DNA from: an uncultured Geobacteraceae bacterium
Lineage (GTDB): Bacteria; Desulfobacterota; Desulfuromonadia; Geobacterales; Pseudopelobacteraceae
DNA: 54,983 nucleotides
Direction of reading: 5' to 3'
Assembly: GCA_903852495.1 (NCBI GenBank)
Contig: CAINRC010000055.1
Location: forward strand, 1 to 54,983
This document shows, in pieces, positions 10,181 to 18,254 of the stretch (within the stretch, counting starts at the first letter, position 1; the number at the start of each line of letters is the position of its first letter). The position numbers and the translations under genes were made by a program. The notes beneath the pieces were generated by a model. That model did not search any database, was not told where the DNA came from, and saw only the letters and a program-made list of their open reading frames with translations.

Positions 10181-11506
10181 TTATTCTTTGATCGGCCAGC
10201 CGGATTCAAAACCTTCTGGATAGAAATTTTCCTTCGTTCTGTTGTAATAGCCGAACTGCAGGCGCGGGAACTCTTTTTTCAGGCGCTGCAGCATCCGGTA
10301 CATACCGATGCCCCGCCCCTGCACCCCCATTTCCCGGTTGTAATAGTCCGGGTCGATGGACAGGTTGCGCATCTGGATCATATCAATATTCGTTGCGGCG
10401 ACGAAATGTACCAGAGCCTCAACCTCCTCCGGGGCATCGGATACGCCGGGTGAAACCAGATAGTTGATTGAGGTGAAACGGTCGGCATCCTTGGCGATCT
10501 TCACCGAACGGAGCACGTCGCTGAACCGGTACCCCTTCGGCCGGTAATAGCGGTTATAGGTGTCCTCACGCACGGAGTTGAGGGAGAAGCGGAAAGAGTC
10601 CATCCCGGCATCGCAGAGGTGTTGCACCCGCTCGGGGATGGAGCCGTTTGAGTTGAAATTGACCGTGCCCCGGGAGCTTCCTCGTTTCATCCTCTTCGTC
10701 GCTTCGGCAATCACGTCCGCCTGCAGGATCGGGTCCCCCTCACATCCCTGACCATAGGAGACAATCGCCTGTTCTGCCTGTTGCAAATGCGGCAGAGCGA
10801 TTTCACACAGCTCCTCCGGGGTCGGAACAAAGCTGATCCGGTCGTGGTTGGAGGGGCAGCACTCCGCAGCCTGCAGGCTGATGCAGCCGAGGCAGGCGGA
10901 GTTACAGATCGGCGAGGTCGGCAGCGGCGCTTCCCAGCGGCGATAGAACAGATTCTTGGCGGCAAAACAATGATAATCCACAGCGCAGCGGGACAACTGT
11001 TCCAGCAGGCGGTTATCCGGCATCTGCTTCAGCATCTCCCTGACCAGCGGGTCGAGGGTGCGGTCATCATAATTGACCGGATTCCAGTTGCTGTTGTTGT
11101 CTACTTTGGTGGCGGCAACGACGAAACAGTCACGGTCCTCATCCCACCCCACGGCGGTGTAGGACCAGAGCGGCAGCAGCTCTTTCTTGTGGCTGTAGTC
11201 ACACGCAGGCAGCAGGGTACGGAGATAGCCGGGTGCCATGAAGGCGGAAACCGCCTGGATACGCTGGGCCCGTTTCCCCTCCCGCAGGGTATCTACCGTG
11301 ATAAACGCTTTCTTGCGCGGATCCCAGGCGATGGGGGGCATGGCCGGCATGGTGAAGAGTCTGCTGTCCTCCGGGAGCGGAATCAGTTCCACATCTTCCG
11401 GCAGGGTCGCCAGGGAGCCGTTCATCCCGGCCATACAGAGTTCGGGGTGATCGAAGATGTTCCCTTTGTGATCGGCATACAGCATTTTCGGCAGGCGTCG
11501 CGCCAC
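10181..11506 (-). CDS. Radical SAM protein
   Basis: With the chosen start the protein has 441 residues. The GTG at 11506 was chosen because AGGAG lies 7 nt upstream; an earlier in-frame ATG at 11569 would overlap the promoter region of the divergent gene. The SAM cluster motif is C201-NSA-C205-LG-C208 (CX3CX2C), followed by YGQGCEGDP, NFNSNGSIPE and RFSLNSVREDTYNRYYRP, typical of a radical SAM barrel. About 200 residues precede the barrel (starting ARRLPKMLYADHKG), with CAVDYHCFAA just before it. The reaction is unknown; similar proteins in Geobacter relatives are annotated only as radical SAM proteins. It stands alone, divergent from the deacetylase gene. Confidence 0.8.
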   Translation of the reverse strand: MARRLPKMLYADHKGNIFDHPELCMAGMNGSLATLPEDVELIPLPEDSRLFTMPAMPPIAWDPRKKAFITVDTLREGKRAQRIQAVSAFMAPGYLRTLLPACDYSHKKELLPLWSYTAVGWDEDRDCFVVAATKVDNNSNWNPVNYDDRTLDPLVREMLKQMPDNRLLEQLSRCAVDYHCFAAKNLFYRRWEAPLPTSPICNSACLGCISLQAAECCPSNHDRISFVPTPEELCEIALPHLQQAEQAIVSYGQGCEGDPILQADVIAEATKRMKRGSSRGTVNFNSNGSIPERVQHLCDAGMDSFRFSLNSVREDTYNRYYRPKGYRFSDVLRSVKIAKDADRFTSINYLVSPGVSDAPEEVEALVHFVAATNIDMIQMRNLSIDPDYYNREMGVQGRGIGMYRMLQRLKKEFPRLQFGYYNRTKENFYPEGFESGWPIKE

Positions 11507-11685
11507 GGCAGTGCTCCTGAAAAAACTTTGCTTGACGTTGATGGTGAAAAGTCGGTGCAGAGGTGCCACAGACTACCGCTATAATTTTTCATGTCAAGCT
11601 TCAATGTTTCCGATTGCATCCGAACTCAATATGCAGAAGAATGGCTGCATTCCAAATTCCAGAATTTATAGTGGAGAAATATTCT

Positions 11686-12480
11686 ATGAACAGGGCCGTC
11701 ACAGCGCTTCTTGCCGTTATCATATCCGCCGGATCAGCCGTTTTTGCAGCATCGCCGCCGCCATCAATTGAAACCCTGAAACAGCAGAACAGTGCCCGCT
11801 ACGCCGGTGTAACCCCGACTCAGTGGGGGGAAAATGTTCCGGGAGTCCGCACACGGCTGGTCACTGATGACAAAGTACTGGCCCTGACGCTTGACGCCTG
11901 CGGCAGTGCGAAAGGGAAGGGGGTTGATGCCCGGCTGGTGGAGTTTCTGATCAGGGAGAAGATACCGGCCACCCTGTTTATCAATGGCCGCTGGATTGAC
12001 GCCAACCCGGCGCTGTTCAAGCAGTTGGCTGCCAACCCGCTTTTTGAAATCGCCAATCACGGGATACTGCACAAGCCCGCTTCGGTCAGCGGACGCTCCA
12101 TTTACGGCATTGCCGGGACGCGGGATGTTGGCGAGGTGGTGGATGAGATCGAACTGAACGCCCGCAAGATCGAGGCGATCAGCGGGGTGCGCCCCAGGCT
12201 GTACCGCTCCGGCACCGCCTATTATGACGAAATTGCGGTTCAGATCTCACAAGGGCTGGGGCATGAGGCTGCCGGTTTCACGCTGTTGGGGGATGCGGGG
12301 GCTACCTGGAGCGCTGCCCAGGTGAAGGGGGCGCTGCTGAAGGCGGTGCCGGGCGATATCGCCCTGCTGCACATGAACCACCCTGAAGCCGGCACGGGGG
12401 AGGGGATCATGGCGGCGGTTCCGGAGTTAAAAAAACGTGGCTTCCGCTTTGTCAGGATGTCGGACTATCCTTTGAAGTAG
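11686..12480 (+). CDS. Exported polysaccharide deacetylase family protein
   Basis: The 264-residue protein starts at the ATG preceded by GGAG; upstream codons lack conservation. It has a signal peptide (MNRAVTALLAVIISAGSAVF) ending near AA-SPPP. The NodB-fold motifs are LTLDACGS (motif 1, where the usual TFDDG is replaced), NHGILHKP (metal-binding HxxxH) and RSGTAYYDE. The LTLDAC variant is found in a recognised subset of the family, so activity is not excluded even though one of the two motif-1 aspartates is absent. Typical members remove acetyl groups from peptidoglycan, chitin or surface polysaccharide in the periplasm. It is monocistronic, followed by a hairpin. Confidence 0.85.
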   Translation: MNRAVTALLAVIISAGSAVFAASPPPSIETLKQQNSARYAGVTPTQWGENVPGVRTRLVTDDKVLALTLDACGSAKGKGVDARLVEFLIREKIPATLFINGRWIDANPALFKQLAANPLFEIANHGILHKPASVSGRSIYGIAGTRDVGEVVDEIELNARKIEAISGVRPRLYRSGTAYYDEIAVQISQGLGHEAAGFTLLGDAGATWSAAQVKGALLKAVPGDIALLHMNHPEAGTGEGIMAAVPELKKRGFRFVRMSDYPLK

Positions 12481-12491
12481 ACCAAACAGAA

Positions 12492-12520
12492 AGGGGAAGA
12501 ACCGCTGCGGCTCTTCCCCT
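12492..12520 (+). terminator. Hairpin after the deacetylase gene
   Basis: AGGGGAAGA and TCTTCCCCT form a 9-bp stem with an inner CCG/CGG extension. There is no clear T-run, so it may be a weak or bidirectional terminator between converging genes. Confidence 0.6.
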
Positions 12521-12553
12521 GGTGATCAATCTCCATCCATAGTTGGTACGGTG

Positions 12554-12658
12554 TTAATGCCACTTATCCTGATTCGATTTTTTGTAATTCGAATACTGAA
12601 TTCCAACAACAGTTCCTACAACAGCTAAACAAGCAACGACACCCAAAATGATGACCAT
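12554..12658 (-). CDS. Small single-span membrane protein (34 residues)
   Basis: A 34-codon gene begins with an ATG preceded by a strong ribosome site (AAGGAG, 6 nt spacing). The product is mostly one hydrophobic helix (VIILGVVACLAVVGTVVGI) followed by a polar, lysine-containing tail ending SNQDKWH, so it is probably membrane-inserted with its tail in the cytoplasm. It lies about 100 bp downstream of the PrcB-like gene on the same strand. No family is recognised. The good ribosome site and clean membrane helix are the evidence that it is real. Confidence 0.6.
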   Translation of the reverse strand: MVIILGVVACLAVVGTVVGIQYSNYKKSNQDKWH

Positions 12659-12758
12659 GTTCAACTCCTTGTGATGTGGAATACTGAATCGTGTACAACT
12701 GCTCCGGGTACTTCTCCTCGCCTTTATTGAGCTACAGATTTCGCTGAATTTTAAACTC

Positions 12759-13274
12759 TCATGGCCTGCAATCACGCATGGACGGAACGAGAATAAGGGC
12801 CGCTTCGCCTGAAAAAACCGGGGTCGCCACGAAGTGATACGGCTGACTCATGACCGCCGCATTCATGCAGTTTCTTCCCGGAGAAACCTGGGACACGTAA
12901 ACCGTGACACCGGTTGGGGACGGCTCAATTTTGGTGATGGTGAGCGAGTAGCCAAGGGATGGCCTGGTTTTGTCAACAGCCGCAACTAGTACGTCCCTAC
13001 TGAAATCTATTATTGGCAAGGCTGATTTCGGCGTCTGGTTAGCATACAGGGTATTCAGAAAATTCTCCCATCCATCCGCGTTACGAATGACTGTTATGTG
13101 AGGCTGAGTACTGCCGAGAGAGGCATTACTGCCGTCCTGTACTGTTCTGAAAGATACCTGCTGAACAGTGCCAGGCGAAGGCTGTGCGGTATCCCCTGGG
13201 TTTGAAATGCCGCAGATCGGGATTGATACCGCCAATACTATACAAAGCAACATAACCAATCGTACTACGTTCAT
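12759..13274 (-). CDS. PrcB C-terminal-like exported protein
   Basis: The protein has 171 residues from the ATG that follows AGGAGAGACACT. A signal peptide (NVVRLVMLLCIVLAVSIPIC) is followed by a Gly/Ser/Pro-rich stretch and then a domain like the PrcB C-terminal domain: VIRNADGWENFLN, PIIDFSRDVLVAAVDKTRPS, LGYSLTITKIE. PrcB was defined as a partner of a spirochaete surface protease complex; the domain also occurs alone in secreted proteins. Cys in RNCMNAAV and SMRDC could form a disulfide. It lies just downstream of a secreted papain-type protease on the same strand, 49 bp apart, so a protease-partner role is an attractive but unproven inference. Confidence 0.7.
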   Translation of the reverse strand: MNVVRLVMLLCIVLAVSIPICGISNPGDTAQPSPGTVQQVSFRTVQDGSNASLGSTQPHITVIRNADGWENFLNTLYANQTPKSALPIIDFSRDVLVAAVDKTRPSLGYSLTITKIEPSPTGVTVYVSQVSPGRNCMNAAVMSQPYHFVATPVFSGEAALILVPSMRDCRP

Positions 13275-13323
13275 AGTGTCTCTCCTGCTATTTACTCCCG
13301 AACACATGATTAATCACCGTTCC

Positions 13324-15105
13324 TCAATGCCGCTTGGGACGGGTGTCAACAGTCAGCGTGATCGTTTCTGAACGGTCTGCGTTGACGGTAAAACGTCCGT
13401 TTGTGTAGATGAGGTAGCCGGGTGAGGATACGGCAAGCTCATAGGTACCGGCATCAACGCCGCCGATTGAAAAGGCGCCGTTTGCATCAGAGGTGGCACG
13501 TTTGACGGCGAAAGCCGTTTTCCCCAAGAGAATAACCCCGGCGCCGGCAATTGGTGCGCCTTTGCTTGACTGGATCTTGCCGCTCACGGTGTACGTATGC
13601 TTGGCGGTCAGTGGAATGGTGACACTCTGGTCCCCGCTGACGGCAAGCCGGCTGTTTGTATAGGTGGCATACCCTGTCGCGGAGATGGTAAGCTGGTACG
13701 TACCTGACGTAATACCGCTGATGGAGAAGGTGCCGTTAGAGGCGGTGGTTGCAGTTTTACCGGCAATCGAGACGGTAGCGCCCGCAAGCGCTGCACCGGT
13801 GGCACTTTCTGCGAGTACGGTGCCGCTTACGGTGTAAACAGCCGGTTTCGCCTGTTGTGTCAGGGCGATGGTGCCGACAACTGTGGCGGCACTGTTCAGC
13901 AGGGTAATGCTTCCGCTCCGTGCGCTGGAATCACTATTGGCTGCCACGGTGTATTTGACCGTGCCGTTGCCGTTGCCTGCGGTCGGTGCCGCAATAGTTA
14001 TCCATGGTACCGAGCTGCTGGCTGTCCAGGCGCATGAACTGCCGGTGGTAACGGAAATTTTACCGGTTCCGCCGGCACTTGCTACCGTGCCGCTGGATGG
14101 TGATACGGCGTAAGAGCAGGTTGGAATTGACGGGTCGAAAGCTATGGCATAGGAAGCAAATTGTACCTGGCTTGTCAGTTCGCTGTAGCCGATTCTGAAA
14201 TATCCGCCGGTATCAGAGGCGGACGGTTCGCCCCAACCGGTGCCCCAACTGTTTTTGACGATAAAATAACCGCCTCCGGGGCTGGACGCATCATCGGCAT
14301 ACCCCACGACGAGCACGGCGTGTCCCCCTGCAAGTGCGCCGGTGGTATGGCTGTAGACGCCGCTTCCGTAGGCAAAGAAATCATCATACACATTCATTGC
14401 GGCCACAATCGGCCCATAGGTATACACCGCATTTTTTACGACATCAGGTGTAACGGCACGGCCGGAGCCGATCCATTTCCACATATTGATTTTGTCCGTT
14501 GCGCTGGTCCACCCGCTGACGGCAACAGAGCAGGCGCTGTCCTTGGCGGTGTACGGGTCGAATCTTTCCGGGGGGAGACCCGTGCTCTGGATGAAATTGG
14601 CCGCCTTGTCAATGTATCCGCCGTTACAGCTTCCGGCACCGCTGCATGAAAGCATGATCTGCTCGGACAGGTTCAGGCCAAGGTCGTAACTGCCGTGGAT
14701 GAGGGTGTAAGATTCCAGCGCAGCGGTGGCGGCGAATGCCCAGCAGCTCCCGCAATTACCCTGGTCTTTGACCGGGGCGACGTAGTTGGTGCCGCCGTTG
14801 CTCCGCCAGTCAAAACCGCCAGTCGGAGCGGTGAGAAGAGTCTGGGTTTTTGAAGTTGTGCTTGCCGCTGCGGCGGGCGCGGGGGCAGCAGTCGGTGCCA
14901 TCAATCCGACCCGTTTTTTTCGCGTGGAGGGGTCTAATTTATGTACCGATGTGGTGTGAGCGGTCCATTTGGCTTTTTTTGATTTGATGGCAGATTTGAT
15001 GTCATCAATCTCGGCGGAAAATGACAGGCCGGTGGTACAAAGTAATGTGGCAAATAGCAGTAGTGCTGATAGAACTGATTTGATGCGGAACGCTGATTGT
15101 TGCAT
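13324..15105 (-). CDS. Secreted C1A (papain-like) cysteine protease with BACON-like and regulatory-like beta domains
   Basis: The protein has 593 residues from the ATG preceded by GAGGAGG. After a signal peptide (to about 31) and a short proregion lies a papain domain with oxyanion Q115, nucleophile C121 in NCGSCWAF, H262 in GGHAVLVVGY and N285 in VKNSWGTGWGE. The catalytic set is complete. A BACON-like all-beta domain follows (CSYAVSPSSGTV, CAWTASSSVPWITI, about 330-415), then two carboxypeptidase-regulatory-like repeats starting YTVSGTV and YTVSGKI, each with NGTFSI or NGAFSI and GTY(Q/E)L signatures. These C-terminal modules probably bind surfaces or substrates. It is likely cotranscribed with the PrcB-like gene downstream. 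The proregion is shorter than in plant or animal papains. Confidence 0.9.
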   Translation of the reverse strand: MQQSAFRIKSVLSALLLFATLLCTTGLSFSAEIDDIKSAIKSKKAKWTAHTTSVHKLDPSTRKKRVGLMAPTAAPAPAAAASTTSKTQTLLTAPTGGFDWRSNGGTNYVAPVKDQGNCGSCWAFAATAALESYTLIHGSYDLGLNLSEQIMLSCSGAGSCNGGYIDKAANFIQSTGLPPERFDPYTAKDSACSVAVSGWTSATDKINMWKWIGSGRAVTPDVVKNAVYTYGPIVAAMNVYDDFFAYGSGVYSHTTGALAGGHAVLVVGYADDASSPGGGYFIVKNSWGTGWGEPSASDTGGYFRIGYSELTSQVQFASYAIAFDPSIPTCSYAVSPSSGTVASAGGTGKISVTTGSSCAWTASSSVPWITIAAPTAGNGNGTVKYTVAANSDSSARSGSITLLNSAATVVGTIALTQQAKPAVYTVSGTVLAESATGAALAGATVSIAGKTATTASNGTFSISGITSGTYQLTISATGYATYTNSRLAVSGDQSVTIPLTAKHTYTVSGKIQSSKGAPIAGAGVILLGKTAFAVKRATSDANGAFSIGGVDAGTYELAVSSPGYLIYTNGRFTVNADRSETITLTVDTRPKRH

Positions 15106-15257
15106 TGGGTCCTCCTCAATAAAAAAATTGGTAGTAAATGTATTGAGGAGGTACATATCAAATAAGTTACTTCGCTACCACTCACAAATTTTCTCAATTT
15201 CTCACATAATTTTCAGCGGTGAGTTCATGAGAGGTAAAGCTGCACCATTGGAAGACG

Positions 15258-15292
15258 CACGAAGGGCCGGGGGAAATCCCCGGCCCTTCGTG
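15258..15292. terminator. Strong hairpin between the nitrite reductase and protease genes
   Basis: ACGAAGGGCCGGGG and CCCCGGCCCTTCGT form a perfect 14-bp stem (15 with the flanking pair) with a 5-nt loop. It lies 28 bp from the 3' end of the minus-strand nitrite reductase gene. It lacks a long U-run but is very stable. Confidence 0.75.
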
Positions 15293-15319
15293 TTGCTGAC
15301 GACCTATCGAAAATTACGC

Positions 15320-16945
15320 TTATTTCTTCACCGCATCCTTTTTCGTTACCGCCATGGCATCATTCAGGATCTTGACGCCGGCTTTGGAGGCGGAAATTGA
15401 ACCGGTCAGGCTTTCGCGGGCCAGCCCCGGATTATGGAATCCGTCAGAGTTTTCTGCGGTCCAGTATTCCCAGAGGACGTGGGCTTCCTCATGCTTTTCA
15501 CGGGCCTGGGCCAGTACGCTTTCCGTGACACCCATGCGCTGGGCTGCGGCATAGCTGTCGATCAGCTGGCCGAGCCAGTATTCCGCTTTGCGCATTTTTC
15601 CTTTGGTGTAATTGATGATGGAGTCCATTTCATACTGTTTTTTCTCCACCGTGCTGTCCGTGTGGCAGCCGAGGCAGGCAGCCTTGACATTCTGCTTCGG
15701 CTTGACCACGCCGTGGGTCGAGAACATCTTGCCGTCTTTCCCCTTCATCTTCGGCATGTGGCACTGGTGGCACTGAACACCGGCCTTGTCGTGAACACTG
15801 CCGGCATAGGTCTCGGCTTCCGGATGCTGGAACTTGATCAGACGGGCACCGGTGACGGCATGCTTGAAGTCGAAGAAATCCAGGTCTTTATAGTGTTTCA
15901 GCAGCTGCAGGGAATTCTTGAGCGGGAAGTGGTTGGTGCGCTGGTCGGTATAGGTTACCGCTTTGCCGTCGCTCCACTGGGTGCCGGCGCCGCAGTTGTA
16001 TTCCACGTGGCACTGGGCGCACATCATGCGGGAATCGGTTTTTGTCATCACGCCGATTTTGCGGAAACCGTCACGGAAGGAGATGACCTTCAGGTCGGTG
16101 GTGCCGTTTTTCGAGAAAATGTTGTTTTTCGGGTCCCGCTCAATGGCCTGAATCAGGCCGTCACGTACGACTCTGGGCTGGGTGCCGTGCGGGTCGTGGC
16201 AGTGGATGCAGCCGACCGGGTTGTTGGTTTCCCTGGCCACGTCAACAACATTGGAGGTGCGGTCCCATTTGGCTTTGGGGTCCTTGTCCCCCATGAATTT
16301 CCACTTCAGAATATGGTCGGAGGTTTTGCACTGGATACAGGTCGGATTGCCGGCCATTGCTGATTCCTTCAGCTTGAACTCCTTCCCCTTGTCCTCCAGC
16401 ACGTCCCAGGTTTTTCCGACTTTATCGACCCCCTTCCAGCCATCCTTGAACTGGAAGCGTCCCCCCTGGAAACGATCCACGGCAAACTGGTCGATGACCA
16501 TGAAGGCATGACCGCGCGGTTCATTGTGTTCAAAGGTAAAGCCGTAGGGCGCCAGCAGTTTGTCCTGCATGGGCGAGCGACCGGTGGGGGTGCCTTTTTC
16601 CTTCCGCGCACCGCCGTCGTAATTCACCTTGAAGAAGCTGTCATACTGGCTTTTGTGGCATTTACCGCACAGGGACTGGTCAATGATCGTGACCGGTTTG
16701 TTTTTCTCCGGGTCGTCCATGTGGGGAGCCAGTTTGTCATGGCAGACCGTGCAGGCCAGTTTGGCATGTTTTGAGCCCTCTTTGAGCGCCTTGACCTCAT
16801 CGTGGCACTCGTAGCATTTTGCACGGCCGTCATTGGCAATTTTAGCTGCCGGTCTCGCCTTGGCAGCCGTGGTCAGCGCGGGGATAGACAGCAGGGCAGC
16901 GGCCCCGATGACTGCTGCCGCAAGGGCAAGATTCTTTTTCAACAT
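15320..16945 (-). CDS. Octaheme cytochrome c nitrite reductase
   Basis: The 541-residue exported protein has eight heme-binding motifs in the order of octaheme nitrite reductases (the Thioalkalivibrio TvNiR type): CXXCH at 44, 65 and 93, then CIQCK at 203, then CXXCH at 246, 309, 392 and 424. The Lys-ligated heme marks the active site, as in NrfA. The NrfA-like core is also visible in VEYNC at 314-318 and KFQHPE at 371-376. Y316 and C318 sit two residues apart, as do the Tyr and Cys that are cross-linked in TvNiR. The enzyme reduces nitrite, and also hydroxylamine or sulfite in relatives, to ammonium in the periplasm. The signal peptide ends near TTAAKA. A palindrome upstream suggests control by an FNR/HcpR-type regulator. 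Confidence 0.92.
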   Translation of the reverse strand: MLKKNLALAAAVIGAAALLSIPALTTAAKARPAAKIANDGRAKCYECHDEVKALKEGSKHAKLACTVCHDKLAPHMDDPEKNKPVTIIDQSLCGKCHKSQYDSFFKVNYDGGARKEKGTPTGRSPMQDKLLAPYGFTFEHNEPRGHAFMVIDQFAVDRFQGGRFQFKDGWKGVDKVGKTWDVLEDKGKEFKLKESAMAGNPTCIQCKTSDHILKWKFMGDKDPKAKWDRTSNVVDVARETNNPVGCIHCHDPHGTQPRVVRDGLIQAIERDPKNNIFSKNGTTDLKVISFRDGFRKIGVMTKTDSRMMCAQCHVEYNCGAGTQWSDGKAVTYTDQRTNHFPLKNSLQLLKHYKDLDFFDFKHAVTGARLIKFQHPEAETYAGSVHDKAGVQCHQCHMPKMKGKDGKMFSTHGVVKPKQNVKAACLGCHTDSTVEKKQYEMDSIINYTKGKMRKAEYWLGQLIDSYAAAQRMGVTESVLAQAREKHEEAHVLWEYWTAENSDGFHNPGLARESLTGSISASKAGVKILNDAMAVTKKDAVKK

Positions 16946-17102
16946 GGTTGTTCTCCTTTCGGTGGTGGTCGTTCTCTTGAATTATAGAGGTGCACTCCGT
17001 GGCTATATGGTCCCTTCAAGGATACCAAACAATCGTCCTGTTGCAAGCGTGAGTGGGTATGTAATCAGGTAACCCGCATGAGTCAGTGTGAAACGTAGTA
17101 CT

Positions 17103-17116
17103 CCCTGCCGGCAGGG
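17103..17116. promoter_or_regulatory. 14-bp perfect palindrome next to the FNR-like site
   Basis: CCCTGCCGGCAGGG is a perfect palindrome between the FNR/HcpR-like box and the nitrite reductase gene. It falls roughly between the box and a possible -10 (TACTAC on the minus strand). It could be an operator or a cruciform; no factor is recognised. Confidence 0.45.
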
Positions 17117-17121
17117 AAATC

Positions 17122-17137
17122 TTTGACGCAGGTCAAA
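17122..17137. promoter_or_regulatory. FNR/HcpR-like palindrome between nitrite reductase and bcp
   Basis: TTTGAC-GCAG-GTCAAA is a perfect 6+6 palindrome with a 4-bp centre, the geometry of CRP/FNR-family sites; the GAC/GTC arms differ from the FNR TTGAT arms and resemble those reported for HcpR-type regulators. Measured toward the nitrite reductase gene, a TACTAC hexamer lies about 30 bp from its centre, a class II activator spacing. The regulator itself is not in the window. Confidence 0.65.
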
Positions 17138-17172
17138 AAAACAACTGAATTCATTGCGCAGTTTTTTATGTA

Positions 17173-17200
17173 TTGACGTTTCAGCTGACCATGTTAAAGT
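17173..17200 (+). promoter_or_regulatory. Possible promoter of bcp
   Basis: TTGACG and TAAAGT are separated by 16 bp, 40 bp upstream of the ATG. The -10 match is moderate. Confidence 0.45.
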
Positions 17201-17239
17201 GGACACGAATAGTCCTGTTTATTATGAGGAGGGTAGATC

Positions 17240-17701
17240 ATGTCACTGGAAGGAAAAATTGCTCCTGAGTTTTCGCTGGCCGGGAGTGATGGAAAACAGC
17301 ACAGCCTCAAGCAGTATGCCGGGAAAACGGTTATTATTTATTTTTACCCCAGGGACAACACCCCCGGCTGCACCAAGGAAGCGTGCGGGTTCCGGGATCA
17401 TCATACGGAGTTCACAGACAGAGGGGTTGTGGTTTTGGGTGTCAGCAAGGACAGTATTGCCGCTCACGGCAAGTTTATTGCCAATTACAGTCTCCCCTTC
17501 GTTCTGCTCACCGACCCTGACTGTTCCATGATGCAGGCGTACGGCGCCTATGGTGAAAAAGTCATGTGCGGTAAAAAAACAATCGGTATCATCCGTTCGA
17601 CCGTGATCGTCGGGCCGGACGGCATAGTGAAAAAACAGTGGGCCAAGGTTGCCAAGGCCGAACAGCACCCGGATCAGGTGCTTAAATATCTGCAGGGGTG
17701 A
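17240..17701 (+). CDS. bcp: Thioredoxin-dependent peroxiredoxin (Bcp family)
   Basis: The 153-residue protein has the peroxiredoxin signature YFYPRDNTPGCTKEACGFRD. C44 is the peroxidatic cysteine and C49, five residues on, the resolving cysteine, as in atypical 2-Cys Bcp/PrxQ enzymes. It reduces hydrogen peroxide and organic hydroperoxides using thioredoxin in the cytoplasm. A strong ribosome site (GAGGAGGG) precedes the ATG. It is followed 27 bp later by a rubrerythrin-like gene, making a small oxidative-stress unit. It is divergent from the nitrite reductase gene and shares its regulatory interval. Confidence 0.93.
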   Translation: MSLEGKIAPEFSLAGSDGKQHSLKQYAGKTVIIYFYPRDNTPGCTKEACGFRDHHTEFTDRGVVVLGVSKDSIAAHGKFIANYSLPFVLLTDPDCSMMQAYGAYGEKVMCGKKTIGIIRSTVIVGPDGIVKKQWAKVAKAEQHPDQVLKYLQG

Positions 17702-17728
17702 ATCCCCGGCTCCAGGAGGTTTTTTGAT

Positions 17729-18181
17729 ATGACATTTGTTACTCTTGAAGACGTTATTTCTTTTGCAATCGAACGTGAAGACACTGCCTACAAGCTGTAT
17801 AAACGGGCAGCGGAGCTTTCCACCAGCATCGCGGCAAAAAAAATGTTTGAGGAACTTGCGGGGGAGGAGGCGGCCCACAGGAATGTCTTTGTGAAAATCG
17901 ACGAGGATAAGGCTGAAAACCATAAGCTCTGTATGCTTCCGGAATCAAGTATCGCCCAATACCTGGCCGATGTGCCGTTCCGGGACAACCTGACGTACAG
18001 CGAGATCCTGGCCTTCGCCCTTAAAACCGAGGAAAATGCCTATCAGCTCTATAAAGCTGCTGCCGGCATGACCGACGATCCGAAGCTGCAGAAGATCCTG
18101 ATGAATTTTGCCGATGTGGAGCTTGGCCACCGGCGCAAGATAGAAGCGATTTATGAGGATAGGGTTCTGACGGAGGGGTAG
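17729..18181 (+). CDS. Rubrerythrin/ferritin-like diiron protein
   Basis: The 150-residue protein is a four-helix diiron domain: FAIEREDTAYKLYKRAAE, EELAGEEAAHRNVF, FALKTEENAYQLYKAAA and FADVELGHRRKIEAIYED supply the four iron-binding Glu/ExxH helices in two similar halves. The C-terminal rubredoxin domain of classical rubrerythrins is absent, and the length fits the short ferritin-family proteins of Geobacter relatives. It probably scavenges peroxide or stores iron in the cytoplasm. It is preceded by AGGAGG and lies 27 bp downstream of bcp, followed by a terminator, so the two probably form an operon. Confidence 0.85.
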   Translation: MTFVTLEDVISFAIEREDTAYKLYKRAAELSTSIAAKKMFEELAGEEAAHRNVFVKIDEDKAENHKLCMLPESSIAQYLADVPFRDNLTYSEILAFALKTEENAYQLYKAAAGMTDDPKLQKILMNFADVELGHRRKIEAIYEDRVLTEG

Positions 18182-18200
18182 AGCGTAGCGGAATAGAGAT

Positions 18201-18238
18201 AAAAAAAGCACGCAGTCATGGACGGCGTGCTTTTTTTT
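18201..18238. terminator. Terminator after the rubrerythrin-like gene
   Basis: GCACGC and GCGTGC arms with an inner GTC/GAC pair are flanked by seven A and eight T residues, making it effective in both directions between convergent genes. Confidence 0.9.
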
Positions 18239-18254
18239 GTGTCTGGCGACCTGA

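Noticed and set aside
14161-14649. Plus-strand frame opposite the papain domain
   Set aside because: It is a shadow of the protease gene, which has an intact catalytic triad.
15434-16363. A 309-codon plus-strand frame opposite the nitrite reductase
   Set aside because: The minus-strand gene has eight heme motifs; the opposite frame has no motif or start signal.
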